Source: Ixodes scapularis
Lineage: Eukaryota; Arthropoda; Arachnida; Ixodida; Ixodidae
Length of the DNA stretch: 64,000 bases
Direction: 5' to 3'
Assembly (NCBI RefSeq): GCF_016920785.2
Contig: NW_024609846.1
Span: 121,981,473-122,045,472, forward strand
Shown here one piece after another: positions 48,201 to 60,200 of the stretch (positions within the stretch are counted from its first letter, which is position 1; each line of letters opens with the position of its first letter). Under the pieces are notes generated by a model. That model did not search any database. It was not told the DNA's origin and saw only the letters and a list, made by a program, of their open reading frames with translations. A program made the position numbers and the translations under genes.

Positions 48201-51200
48201 TTGACCGAAGAATTTCCATACTAGGCTTGCACTTTTTGTCGAGTACAAATTACGTGACCCAAAATGTAGACTGCAGAACATACGCGCTCAGCAACAAGGC
48301 GACTGCAGTAGCAGCTGATGTGACGTCTGTGCAAGACATGCATTGACAGGCCATCAGTAACATTGTATCGGAAGATTGGCTCGCAGGTATATTACAATTA
48401 CTCTACTGATGTGCATTGATGACGGTGTCACAATGTTCCATCATGATGTCATTACTGTCTGCTAAGGGCGGAGGACTTCAAAAGTTTTAAGTTTAAGCAA
48501 ACACTTCGCATCCGTTCCTACACAAGGCAAACTTGTCATTCACGCTGAGAGTGACGTACAACGTGTTTATGTGCAGAGCTTTTAACTGAGCGTCGCTTGT
48601 TTCCCAGTGATTACAACCCCTACCAGTCACAGACGCTCCTACTATTTTATACACACGGAATCTAGTTCTATAACATATTTTCTCTACCCTTATTTAAAAT
48701 CTATAGAATGATTTCTCAGATGCTCGAGTACACTAACGTTGCTGATGACCGCAATCCTGGAGAGCAGTTCCAGGATGGAGAACCAGATGCCGATGTTCTG
48801 GGCCCTCTCCGGCACGGAACGCCGCGTCTCGCACACGAACTTTTGGGCGTCCAGGCGAATCTCCACCCAGTTGTTGAGCAGGGCGAACAGCGGGGCCAGC
48901 GGGAAGGCCGCCACGAAGATGGTGATGAAGCCGAACTGCAGCACTGGACGCCGCACAAGGATAACATTACCAGCGACCTTTAGCTTCTAGGTCCTATGAA
49001 AGGCAGCGTTTAAGAAGCGGTTGTTTAAACGTGCAAAGAAAATAAGGCATGGAACGGTGGATTTGGGGAGGAAAGAAAAATTTCTTGATTGATTTCGTCG
49101 TTAAATTTAGCAAACAAATCGGCGTCACGTGACCTGACGTTATATGACCACACTGTATCACGTGACAGTCACTGCGTCTGTTCACGTAAAGTTGAGGTTT
49201 ACCGTGAACTAACAACCTATGACGTGGTCACGTCAAGCGACGTCTCAATGTCAGTTACCTAATGCCACGTGACGTCACGTCACGTGATGCTGATTTACCC
49301 GCTAGATTTATCGTGACAATTTTAATAACGTGATGGGACGCCGCGCCGCTGAGTCACGTGACGTGACGTCGCGGTGTGAAGTTGTGATGCCACGTAATAC
49401 ACTGACGTCGCGTAACGTCAAGTTCCCCGCTAAACATAGCGGGGAAATTCACGGACAGACAAACGGACGGACGGACAATTTCCTGGAATTAGAGGGTTTA
49501 GCTAAAGAAGCATTTCATGCCTCAATATGCTGCATTTAAGTCCCGCTTTTCAGCATTCTGGGTGCGGGTACCGGGGCCAGCAGGCGAAAAGAAAGACGCG
49601 TTAGATATTTATATTTCTGCAGAACATATGGGTACATGCATACTGCAAACATTTCTAGCACAAGGTTACCCCTCAGTTTGGGAAGGTTTTTAAGCCCCTA
49701 TATACTGTGAAAACAATTTGGTGTACTTTCAAGTCTCAAAATTTTACATCTGCTATTAAAGGCGGGTAAATTACCTCCTTTTATAGACAACTGCAAGCAT
49801 GGCGCCACAAGTGGTGCCCCATGCGTGCAAGCGCGTGCAACGCGCGGGTGAACGTAGCTTTGGCAAGCTCGTAATCGCACGGGCGTGCCTGCTCGAGCAG
49901 AGACATGGCGGCGGCCAGTCGCCCAGCTTGCAATCGTCTATACCAGGGGTCATTAAACATAAACATGACCACTGATCCCAATATGTTGACCTCAGTAGGT
50001 TGCCTCCACGTATGCAAAAGGCGTTTTTTAGATACACTCTAGAAAAAAGGGGAGCGGTATTTAGTCCCTCCGGGGACCAAATGCGCAGTCACCACCATTA
50101 GACTTCTGGGGGACTAACGGGGAGGGGAACAACGTTTGCGCCCCTCCCGTTGGTCTCTCAAAGTTGAACCCCAAAGGTTCGTTCACACACATGCGTCCGT
50201 AGCGACCGGAACGACCGGAACAACCGAAACGACCGTTGCAAGGGTCTGCAACCGTCAGTTGCCATAGCGACGGAGGGACGCACGCACGTGTCGTTCACGA
50301 CGCAAGGAGTTGGAGCGAGCCCAACTTTCCCCGCAGCGTTGGAAACAACCGAAGCAACCGCAACGACAGACCAATCACAGGTCGAGGAGAATGGTTCGCG
50401 CGCGTTGCACGCCGGTCGCAGGCCGGCTCCTTCTGTCTGCAAACATGGCGTCGGTGGTGATCGTCGACGTGGACGGCGTGGTGAAAGCTCATCGTTCCGC
50501 GTAAAAGCGCTAGCCTTGACTGTGAATTTTCGTCGTGTGTCGCTATGATAACCCAGCACGTATTAGAAGGGAAGATCCACCTACTCGTGCGGCGATGTCG
50601 TGGCGGCACTCTCAAGAAAGCAGAAACGCCCGTGCCGTCGTGTTTGTTTACTTCGACTATACAGTGCTGCTTTCTGAGCATTTTTGTCCTCGAACATCGC
50701 CCGGATTTCTTATTTGGCGCATTTCATGCGTGTGCTCAAGTTCAAGGTATTACTGGCGGGTACCGTATAAAGGATGCGAATTTTCACGCGTTTTCATCTC
50801 CGTAGAAAAGTGATTAGTGTTAGCTATCCTGAACACTCGCAACGTCTATCTGATCACGAAATCATGTTTCTACGTTGCTATATCACTGATAAGATTATAT
50901 CGTCTTTTATAATCTAGAAAAGGTGTGTGGCGAGATTCGTACTATTGGCAAAGTCGTGATCGTCCAAGACGGCGTACTGCATCTTTTTCTTTTCTTTTTT
51001 TTTTTCATCCACTGTATCCTGCAAGCCTATCATGAAAAAAAAAAAAAAAAAACATTAATAAAGCTTTAGGCTATTGAAATCTGTCTGGCTATATTCTGTT
51101 ACGGTATTGAGTGGAAGTGCGTCCCCTTTTTAGGGGCACCGCTGAAACAGCTGACGGCAGCGTAGAAGCGGTCGCCGTGCTGCCGACCCTCTGCGCTTGT

Positions 51201-54200
51201 TGCAGTGGTTGCAGGTGTGTGCACGCGCGGCGCAGAGCGGTCGTTCCGGTCGCTCCGGTTGCAACGGACGCATCGCGCTGGTTGTACATGTCTGAACCAG
51301 CCTCAAGAACTAAGGTCTGCACACTTCCATATAGGCCACTGGAACTAAATGTTGCGCTCTTACATTTAGACCCCTGGGACTAAATGTTGCGCCCTTGCAT
51401 TTGGACTCATGGGAATAAATGTCGCACCCTTGCATTTATACCCCTGAACTCTCAAAAAGAAGAAGCTAGTAGTATTTATTAGGTAAAGGCTAGTAACCGT
51501 TTGTCACATATGCTACTAGGCACCTATTCTGCGTAGGTAGTAATGGTCGGGCTAGTAGCGGTTACTAGGTCAAAACGCTAGTAACGGCTATTAACGAACC
51601 TAGTATATTTTGTTACCCTTAGCTAGTAACTTGCACTAGCTTCCACAAGACTAGGCGGCGCTACTCAACGTTAAATTCAAAATCGACAATAATTATTATC
51701 GCTGGGATAGATATGTTTTCCACGCTGCTTACATTTGCATTTACACGGCATTTATTTCGCATTGGCACGCGTTTTATACATTTAACACAGACAAGGAATT
51801 ATAACACAGAAGTCCCACACACGCAAAACCACGTGCTTTATGCCCACCCGAGGGCAGTGAGTATGACCACAAAATATTTGTTCAAAATATACATTTTCTT
51901 CCCAGAAAGAAAGACAGAAAGAAAAACCAAGGCAAGTTTATTCAGTTACTATCCTTAGGAAGGGATTCTTAAAAGTATTTACCGAAAGTAGACAAATCGT
52001 TTAATGGCTTTTTTAAAAAGGTTTGGGCTGAACAATACTCTTAGATATATAAAAACACTAATTGGAATGAATTTGAAAAGAGCCTTACACCTGAACACTC
52101 AACAATCTGATTAAAGCGATGGTGAAACGACGTTAGTGAATGCTCCCAGCTTCTTTCGTATCTTCTGTTTCACTAGACTAGACCACTGAAACACCCGATA
52201 TACTTGATCATTCAAGACAATCTCTGGAATGTAAATTTAAATAATATGTGCCATATGACGAAGTTATCGGTATTCATAAAAATAAAACTTCGACCAAGGT
52301 GACATAAGGATTAACTCACCCATTTCCAGATATTCCTGGAAGAGGCCCTCGTTCTGTATTAGCTGGTAATCTTCCTCCCAGCGAGAAAGAGTCTCCCGGT
52401 AGACCAACTTGGTCTTGTGGCGATGCCACCAAGCCTTGAGTTTGCTGCAGAAAGCGAGAAGATACTGCAAACAAACGCGGGAAAATAGAGTATGCTCACC
52501 AGTCAATCTTGGTCTCGGGAAGAACGATCTATTGAAGTTTACAATTCAAAATTTTCATAGCATTACTGCGACAATTTGATTTGTGACACAAAGTGTTTTG
52601 TACTGCTTCTCTGTAGTTTTCGTAATTTATGGAACTCTCCTTTAACTACAAGAGCCGCACTTTTTTATGTTTTTTATTGTTTTTCAAGTAAAGCTGGTAC
52701 TCTCGAATGCCGACTAATTTACAATAAAGCTTGTTTACTATATAAAAGTAATGCGATTTATGTCAAAAATACCCCTCGCCGGCGCCTTCGCTCAAAAATG
52801 GCGCCGTGCAGTCAAGCTGAGAAAGCATAGAGTTACGTTTTCGCTTACGGGGGCTTTGTCCTGCAGTATATATTTGTTTTTCGCCGGTAGGATGCATTTG
52901 TTGTGCGTTTTCCAACATAATATTTCTCCCTGAGATTTTTAAAGGGCGAAATGTTAGTTATTTGCATTGAGGTAGAGCGCATTGCCTTCGTAAATATCGA
53001 TTTCTGCTCACCCTGGCTGAGCTGTCGTATTGCGCTATTGTCGTGAAATGAAAATAGTGACTAAATATCCAGCACTCGGATACACTCGTGCTAGCCCGGG
53101 TCTCTTATTTGCGATCGCAAAATTTTATTACACAATAACAGCATCGTAATTATCGTTATTTTAAGGCATTAGAATGCCAGCCGTTATTCACATAATTTGC
53201 GATGAAATGTAATTGAGTTAGATATTCTAGTACATAGCTTGAGTAATACTAAAAAAAACCATTTTAGGTTTTTTTATCTTCTATTTATGACGAGTATGAT
53301 ATAAGCGAGCGTCTTAAAAGCCTTACAAAGTTCTGCCATATTCTTGCTCTAGTTGTGTTTTGACGTAGAAATCATTTTTTTAATCCATTCTTTTTTAAGA
53401 AGTGCAGATAACAACGTACGGCACGAGAATTTCCTGGGCGTTGTTGATCATCTGCTTGCCAACCATGATAATCGCCAATTGTTGCGCCAGTTCAGACAGG
53501 CAGTCGCTGCCACTGCACTGGACAAACAAGAAACAAGACATATGAAATCGGTGCATCCTGAACATTCAGTTCAGTTCAATTTCGATTCAATTGTGTTTCA
53601 CACACCACTCAGACGAAAGGTGTCTGGAGGCTAATCATTGTAAAATTACTAATTCGACCCTCATGCTTATACATAAATGGAGATAAATATATGAATAAAA
53701 AATAAAATAAACCATAATTAAATAAATAAGTAATTTCTATTCACGTTTGAATCATGATAAAAACACTGAATAACGCATCTGGATTCGTAGTCTAATTGGC
53801 AAATCTTCGATCTATTGAATAACATACATGATTATGAATACGTTGGTTTCCTGCCACCCATGCCTGTGCCATACAGCAATAGTAACGTCATACTCGCCTC
53901 TTCGTTTCTGAGACCCAGCAGGTGGCCATAGTGACCGGGGTAGCCGACAAACCTGCAAACAAGATGATGTTACACCCTTTCTAGCGTTGTCAGGAGAGGC
54001 GGTCCTAACCTTCCCTTGAAAAAGGCAATGTAGAAGATGGATGAGTAGAAGTTCACAAACTGGAAAAGGAACACCTTGAAAATGAGGTTGTTTTCAAAGT
54101 CCGTCTGTGTCCGATGCATCTCTGTAAGACAAAACGTAAGAGAATTTTATAGTTTAGAAATTTGAGTATCGGTTACGACGCCTGAATTTAGAGAAGCATC

Positions 54201-57200
54201 CAACCTATCGGAACATGCGGCACCAGTGATATTTGAAACGCAGGTGGTTGCACAGTCACCTTGCACATAAGGGCTTCAATGTAAAGTAATAAAACGTGAG
54301 CGTGGACATGCTGATATGACAATTACAATCTTTTCGGTAAACAACTGTTTAGACTTTTGACGTCCGAAGTGAAGCATGTTAATAATAAGCGTCTTATTAA
54401 GACGACTGAAAAATGTTTTTAATTAAAAAAAAAAAAAGGATCTGCCAAAAAGACTTGATTAGACGCCAGTTAGTGTTAGCACCTTGTAAGCGTCCGAAAA
54501 CTCATCGCTACTGGCGTTCATATCAATATCACGGGTATTTCTTTATTTGGAGAGTTGTTCAACATTGCTTTTATGATCAAAAACACTATTAGAAACTGAA
54601 TAAAAAAACTAATTTCACTCAGTCCTTGTGTTTTTTTGTTTTTTTTTTGTTTCTTTTGGAGAGCGAGGAGAAGTTGAGTGAACTGACTAAAATACTAAGT
54701 TTGTCTCATTGTTGAGTCCACATCATCACTAATCTGCGTGCCGTATTACTTTAGCTTTAATATTTTTTGTGAAATTTTCCACGAGGTCCTACCAAGTACA
54801 GTCTCCGGCAATATGAAAGACCCACTGGGAGCGTGTGGCCGACCTAACACTTTCGTACATAAATTGTAATACTGATTATAAAAAAAATCCGGAGCTTAGT
54901 TCCTAATAATGATTAATCTTAGAAGGCGGAAACGATGTAAAAATGAAATGTGGCAAGTAGCGCGTCAGCATGGACGTCGCGAAGAAGTGTTCAGATCAGT
55001 GACCGTCCAGAGCCCGAATCAGCAAGAGGTCAACGTGACATCTTAGTGTTTCCGTGGTCACTGTGCCTGCCCGACAATGGTCTACGAGATTACTGATGAG
55101 ACAGCGGAGACAATGGCAACGCTTCTTGGTACCGAACTCCTAATCGTGTGAACTGTACTAAGGAAGACATTTGTGCTAGTTGGTAGTCTTAGACATTGAG
55201 GTATTTAGCGCAACAAGTAAGAGAAGAGAATAGTTATCAGTAGCGCTCCTTTCTGTCATGTTCTTATGTATTGTACGTTGAGCGCTAAATACCTCAATAT
55301 ATAAATCGTCTGAACAATTACCCCAGGCTTAGCTGCCGTCTATCCCGTACTTTATTAATCTGCACCGCTTTTTGGATACTTTTCGCCGTGCATAGGTCAC
55401 AGCCAACGCCATTGTCTCTATTGCAAGGGTCTCATTTCTATGGCAAGTTCAACGGCCGCCATAATTTCCCTAGCCCCGAGTACGGTACACACAGAGCGCA
55501 ACACAGCACCAACAAGCGATCATTGTCTTTTGTTTTGTTTTGTTCTCTGTCGTAACTTAAAGGTTGTCAAACTACTAGTGCTAGAAAATCAGGGCCACAT
55601 AGCCTTGTATATTTTAACTAAACTGAATTTAATAACCAGGGACTCAAATCGGTTGTTCCTTTACGGCTCCATATTTTCTCCGCTCTCTCCCGAGCGCGGT
55701 CCGGGTTAGAAGCCCTCTTCCTAGCCACGGCTGCTTTCAGCAACGGCGAGTGTCGGCGGACTCTAACCCTAGTGTGGTGGAATCTTCTCATTCTGGTCAC
55801 TAAATTAAGCTGTAAAATGAGCTTTTCATTAAAGCAACACTTAAGGCCTACAGCGACCATCTTGAAGAGGCTTAAAATTTGAACCCTAGATGGCGACATT
55901 GATCCGTGTGGCCAAGCAACTCAGGTATGGCTCGTGGCACCGATGTTCCGCCTGGTCATATAGCCTCCTCTATACTGACAAAGCCTGGCAGATCGCTACG
56001 AGAAGCGGCCGCCGATATTGAAAAGTAGAGCGGCAGACAACGGATGAGAAGAGAGCAACGTGACGGGCGCCCCGCTGCGGCGAGACGCCGAAACACACTT
56101 CTCCGACGCGATGGAATGTCCGCTCGGCCTCCTCGCGTTCCTCGCGCTACCGCTTCTTTTCTCGTCGGGTTTGAGACGCATGTTTCGGGTCCTCGCCGCT
56201 GCAAAAGCTGTGCGATGACGTCCAGGTTCCCCGAGAAATGGTCTGTGCTGCCACAGATCCTCGCGCTCCGAATCTGCGACCGGGCGCTAAATGGCTCCGT
56301 CTTCCAACTGCCGGGCTTTGTGAGCATAGAGGAGGCTATGGCTCACTTCCCTGCGCACGTTGCACGTTCACCGCGTGTCTTCGTCCGCGTCACGCGGTGC
56401 CACCGCTGCCCAGTTGGCTCGGCTGCTAAGCAAAACTAAGGTGCCTCAATGTCCTTCTGTTAGGGTTATGCCACCCTTTGTAGTACCCGATGCCGACAGC
56501 ACGCGTTCATGGGTAAAATACAAAAAAAAAAAAATATTATAAAATACAAAATGTTGCCGTAGCGCAGTCAGCGCCACAAACGCGTGCAGTGGCACGCTCG
56601 TTTATGCGATTCTGAACAAAAAAATAAAAATAAACGTGTGGGACAGAATGGTGGGTGCCTTCATGTGCGCTTATCCTAAGATAAGCGCACATGAAGGCAT
56701 TCTAAGCAAAACAAGCTAGCCCAGCCAGCTCATCTGTCGGAGAATGCCAAGCTCGGCAGTCTCTGATATCGGCTTCTGAACCGCAGTGCAGCAATGTCTA
56801 CCCGCTATTGTGCACGACATCACGAAGAGAAAAAGATGTTGAGGCTTGACTTGTTAATTTGTTTGTGAAGTATCCACACTACCTTTCCGTTAGACTGTCA
56901 GGCAGTCTTGGGCAAGGTAGTGTGGTCGCGCCCCCACGCGGCTGAGAAAGTCCTATTCCTTCTAGGTAAGGGCGAAGGCCGCGAGAAAAGCTGCTCTATA
57001 GCCCAGTCATAGAAGAACATGACAGGGAATCTTGGGGAAACACTGATTATCTTGCTTGTTTTATTTCGCAACAATGATTGCGGGTTTCTGCAAGAACAAA
57101 GAGAAGCGAGAGGGAACTTCCAAAAGACACTAGTCATGGTGGGTGTAAAAAGCACTGTGGAAGCTTGGAGTTGTCGCATGAATAAACTAACACCGTGAAA

Positions 57201-60200
57201 GTTTATCGTCTGTCATTACTCTTATTTCAATAAATTTAAGAATAATTAATCAAAAGAAAGGCGACCTAGACAGGGTTTAGCATGGTTTAGGTCATCGTGA
57301 AACACTTTTGGTAGCGCACTTCACGGGAAAGGGTTTTATTAGACCTTTTTCCCGAGCGTCAGATTTCAGTCGAAACAACTGTCTTCCTGTTACCTCACTG
57401 ATGTTCCCAGCCACTAAAATGGGTAATAAATTAATAACGAATTAACTCCCAGATAACGTTTTGGTCATAACGCTGTTATTTATACGACTCAATAGCCTGT
57501 CTCGCGACCACAGGAATAAAGTGAAGCGTGCCAAATGAGAGGAAGAGAAAGTGAAGGTCAGTCAAGGCTGCGCCCATGCGCATCTGCTTAAAAGCGTCTG
57601 TGTAAAGTGCAAGATAAGTGCCACGCTAGAAATTTTCTTGAACAAGTAGTTCTCCAATTTTAGTCACAACTCAACAGGTGTCATAATCGGTCATAAAAAC
57701 GCCAAAAGAACTTGCTGTTATGGTTTTGATGACTTTACACAAAATTATAAGCAAAGTTTACTGAAATCAAAAGCTGATAATTTGAATACGCGATAATATT
57801 CTAGATTGTTTGCACTAACTTTATCTTCCAGCAGTAAAACATATATATTCAAGTTACATTTTTGTGTCTAAAGAAGATGGATATTTCTCTGCAGTTCTAT
57901 ATGTTTTTCAGTAACACTAAACCCCAAGTTATATAAAAGGGCCACGATATGCGAACGAGCATATATTTAAGTTTGTCTACCAGGAGTTCGGATACCATGT
58001 GTTGAAAACTAACGGCTGTGCATTTGTACTACGAAACAATGTTTGCCTATTTTTGCCATTCTTATTCATTTTCCAGCGAGTCTTACAGCATATATATAGC
58101 ATCAATCTAAATGACATTTGGAACACATTTTGAGGCTATACCCATTAATAATTGTTACAAGATTCAAACGTAAGTGCCGAGCAGTTGCCGTGAAAATTGA
58201 TCGTGGATTTACTCCCATGAAGCCTATATTACAAGAAATATAGGTCTCAATATAAGATAAAATTGAAAAAAAGCGCTACGATATGCAAAGCAAGCACTCT
58301 TTATCTGTACCTCTTGAAATTTTGAACCAAATCGGTCCAACAATCAACTCACCCCATTTGTACTACCAAATCATGTATGGCCAAAAACATCACCTCACAC
58401 GTGTTCCCAGCGAGCAGAATTTCTAATATACTCACATATACGTTTTGTTTCAAGATGAAGACCGTTTTCTCTTTTATATATTCGCATATAATAATAATTT
58501 CAGGAAGCAACCAAGCGTGAGAATTGCGATTCAAGCACCTGCTTATATCGTCATTATTTGTATAGCCGCCGTGAGGCCTCAGCATTGGACATTTTTAAAA
58601 CGCGCCTACTTTATGCTTGCACTAACCCGGTCATGCAGTGTGCGTGCATAAGTTTCGCATTCTCAACACTCTTGTTTAAAGTCAATATACTTTCTTCGTA
58701 TCTATGTGTGTTGTCTGAAATTACGAGCAATATCGCGGCAATCCCTCTTGCGATCATAGTCTGAATCAAGAAAAAAATCACTGTACTTCGTTTCAGCTTC
58801 GGTCCAGACGCAGGAAAAGCTACAAGCGCGAGCTCCGGACTTTCAGCATCCCTGCCAAACGCTCGCGCTCGTGCAGTGCAAGCACTGTTCTCGGCCACAT
58901 GCTCGCGCTTGTAGCATCGGCTGCGTCTGGGCCGAAGCTGAAACGAAGTATAGCCTCATAATTCTTCAAGACCACACCGCGAGTTCCCGCCCGTTCGAAA
59001 CATGAGAAATAAAATATAGGGCACTTTATGTTAAGTTTAACAGATTCGTAAGAAAAAGAGAAAAAAAAGAAAGCTTCATTTCGCGGTTTGTGCCGGTGGG
59101 CTATTGCCTATACGGCCAGGGTGACATCGTATAGAAGGCTAAAGGGATGAGTCGGTTAATTACGTCAAATTTGTTAATTAACGTTTGCAATTTTAGAAAA
59201 TTTACATATGGTTGCAATGGGGGCTTACTGAGCGTCATCGAAAACCACTAATCAGTAATTTTCAGAAAGACTTTGAGCGCGTGAGGAGCGTAGTATTGCG
59301 CTAAAGTTCTCACTCGGGCAGCAGGAGCAGGGCTACCGGTATGATAAAGCGGCCGCGCGATTTTTTGTCTCTTATCAGAGCCCCAGCCTCAAACCTGCTG
59401 CACAAGTGGTACCTTTAGCGCACTATTAGGCCTCCCAGGCGCTCAAAGTATTTCTAAAAATCATTGGTATTGTGGTTTTCGATGACGCTTAGCAAGTCTT
59501 GATTTGAAACCATTTGTCTATTTTCACTTATTAAATATTTGTCAACAAAGTTTACTTAATTAACCGAGTGATCGTTGCGATTATCCCGCTATACTATGTC
59601 TCTCCGGCCGCTTAACTCACTTGCACAAACGGCATAAGTCAAGGTTTCACGGCTTCTTTTTTAAAACAAATTTGCTAAACTTAAAAAACAAACAAAAAAA
59701 CTTGTGTATTCTTTTTTTTTTTTTTAAAGCTGACTGAAGTGGGATATTCCTCGTCTGAACCGAAATATCAGTGGTATGACTTACACTGGACGCTGTAATA
59801 TCTCAGCCAGTTTTGTTTTCGAGAGGCGCACTTCTCTGAACAGGTGCTCCTCTTTGGGATATTGAAGAATGAAGCAAAACATTATTTCCCTAACTTACCC
59901 CATTGGGTGAGCTTCAGTGCCAGGCGTTCATAGACCTTTCCGAGAATCATGATGAACAGTAGGTTCACGAAGGCTCCAGAACAGCTGGCAATGAGGGAAG
60001 CAAGCCCTTTAAAGGATTTGCTGCGGAAGAGCGGGATGGACACCAGCACCCGGTAGATGATCACAGACACCATGAACACCAACACAAGGGCTATCTGCAT
60101 GGTGGACACAGGGGAAGCGCGAAATTTCAAACATTACAAGGAAACGATTATTAGTTGCGCGACTGTTTAGTTTGATAAATGCGTAATTAGGTCGAATTCG

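Larger units (their letters stand above)
45276..48737. other. Anoctamin intron
   Basis: Besides the STPR-like fragment and the TA element, only unassigned sequence. The overlapping frames at 47426-47831 on both strands have no recognised domain; GA-rich and TC-rich tracts at 46180-46320. Confidence 0.45.
54122..58783. other. Anoctamin intron
   Basis: About 5.8 kb intron between exons c and d. A GC-rich patch at 55700-56450 with open frames on both strands has no recognised protein and may be a repeat fragment. Confidence 0.45.

Noticed and set aside
48708..48990. Four overlapping frames opposite anoctamin exon h
   Set aside because: Shadows caused by the very high third-position GC of the real exon.
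50158..50681. Frames of 128-133 codons near 50.3 kb
   Set aside because: They lie in the inverted-repeat element at 50191-51273, in several frames at once, with no recognised domain.
53353..53634. 93-codon plus-strand frame
   Set aside because: Antisense shadow of anoctamin exon f and its flanking introns.
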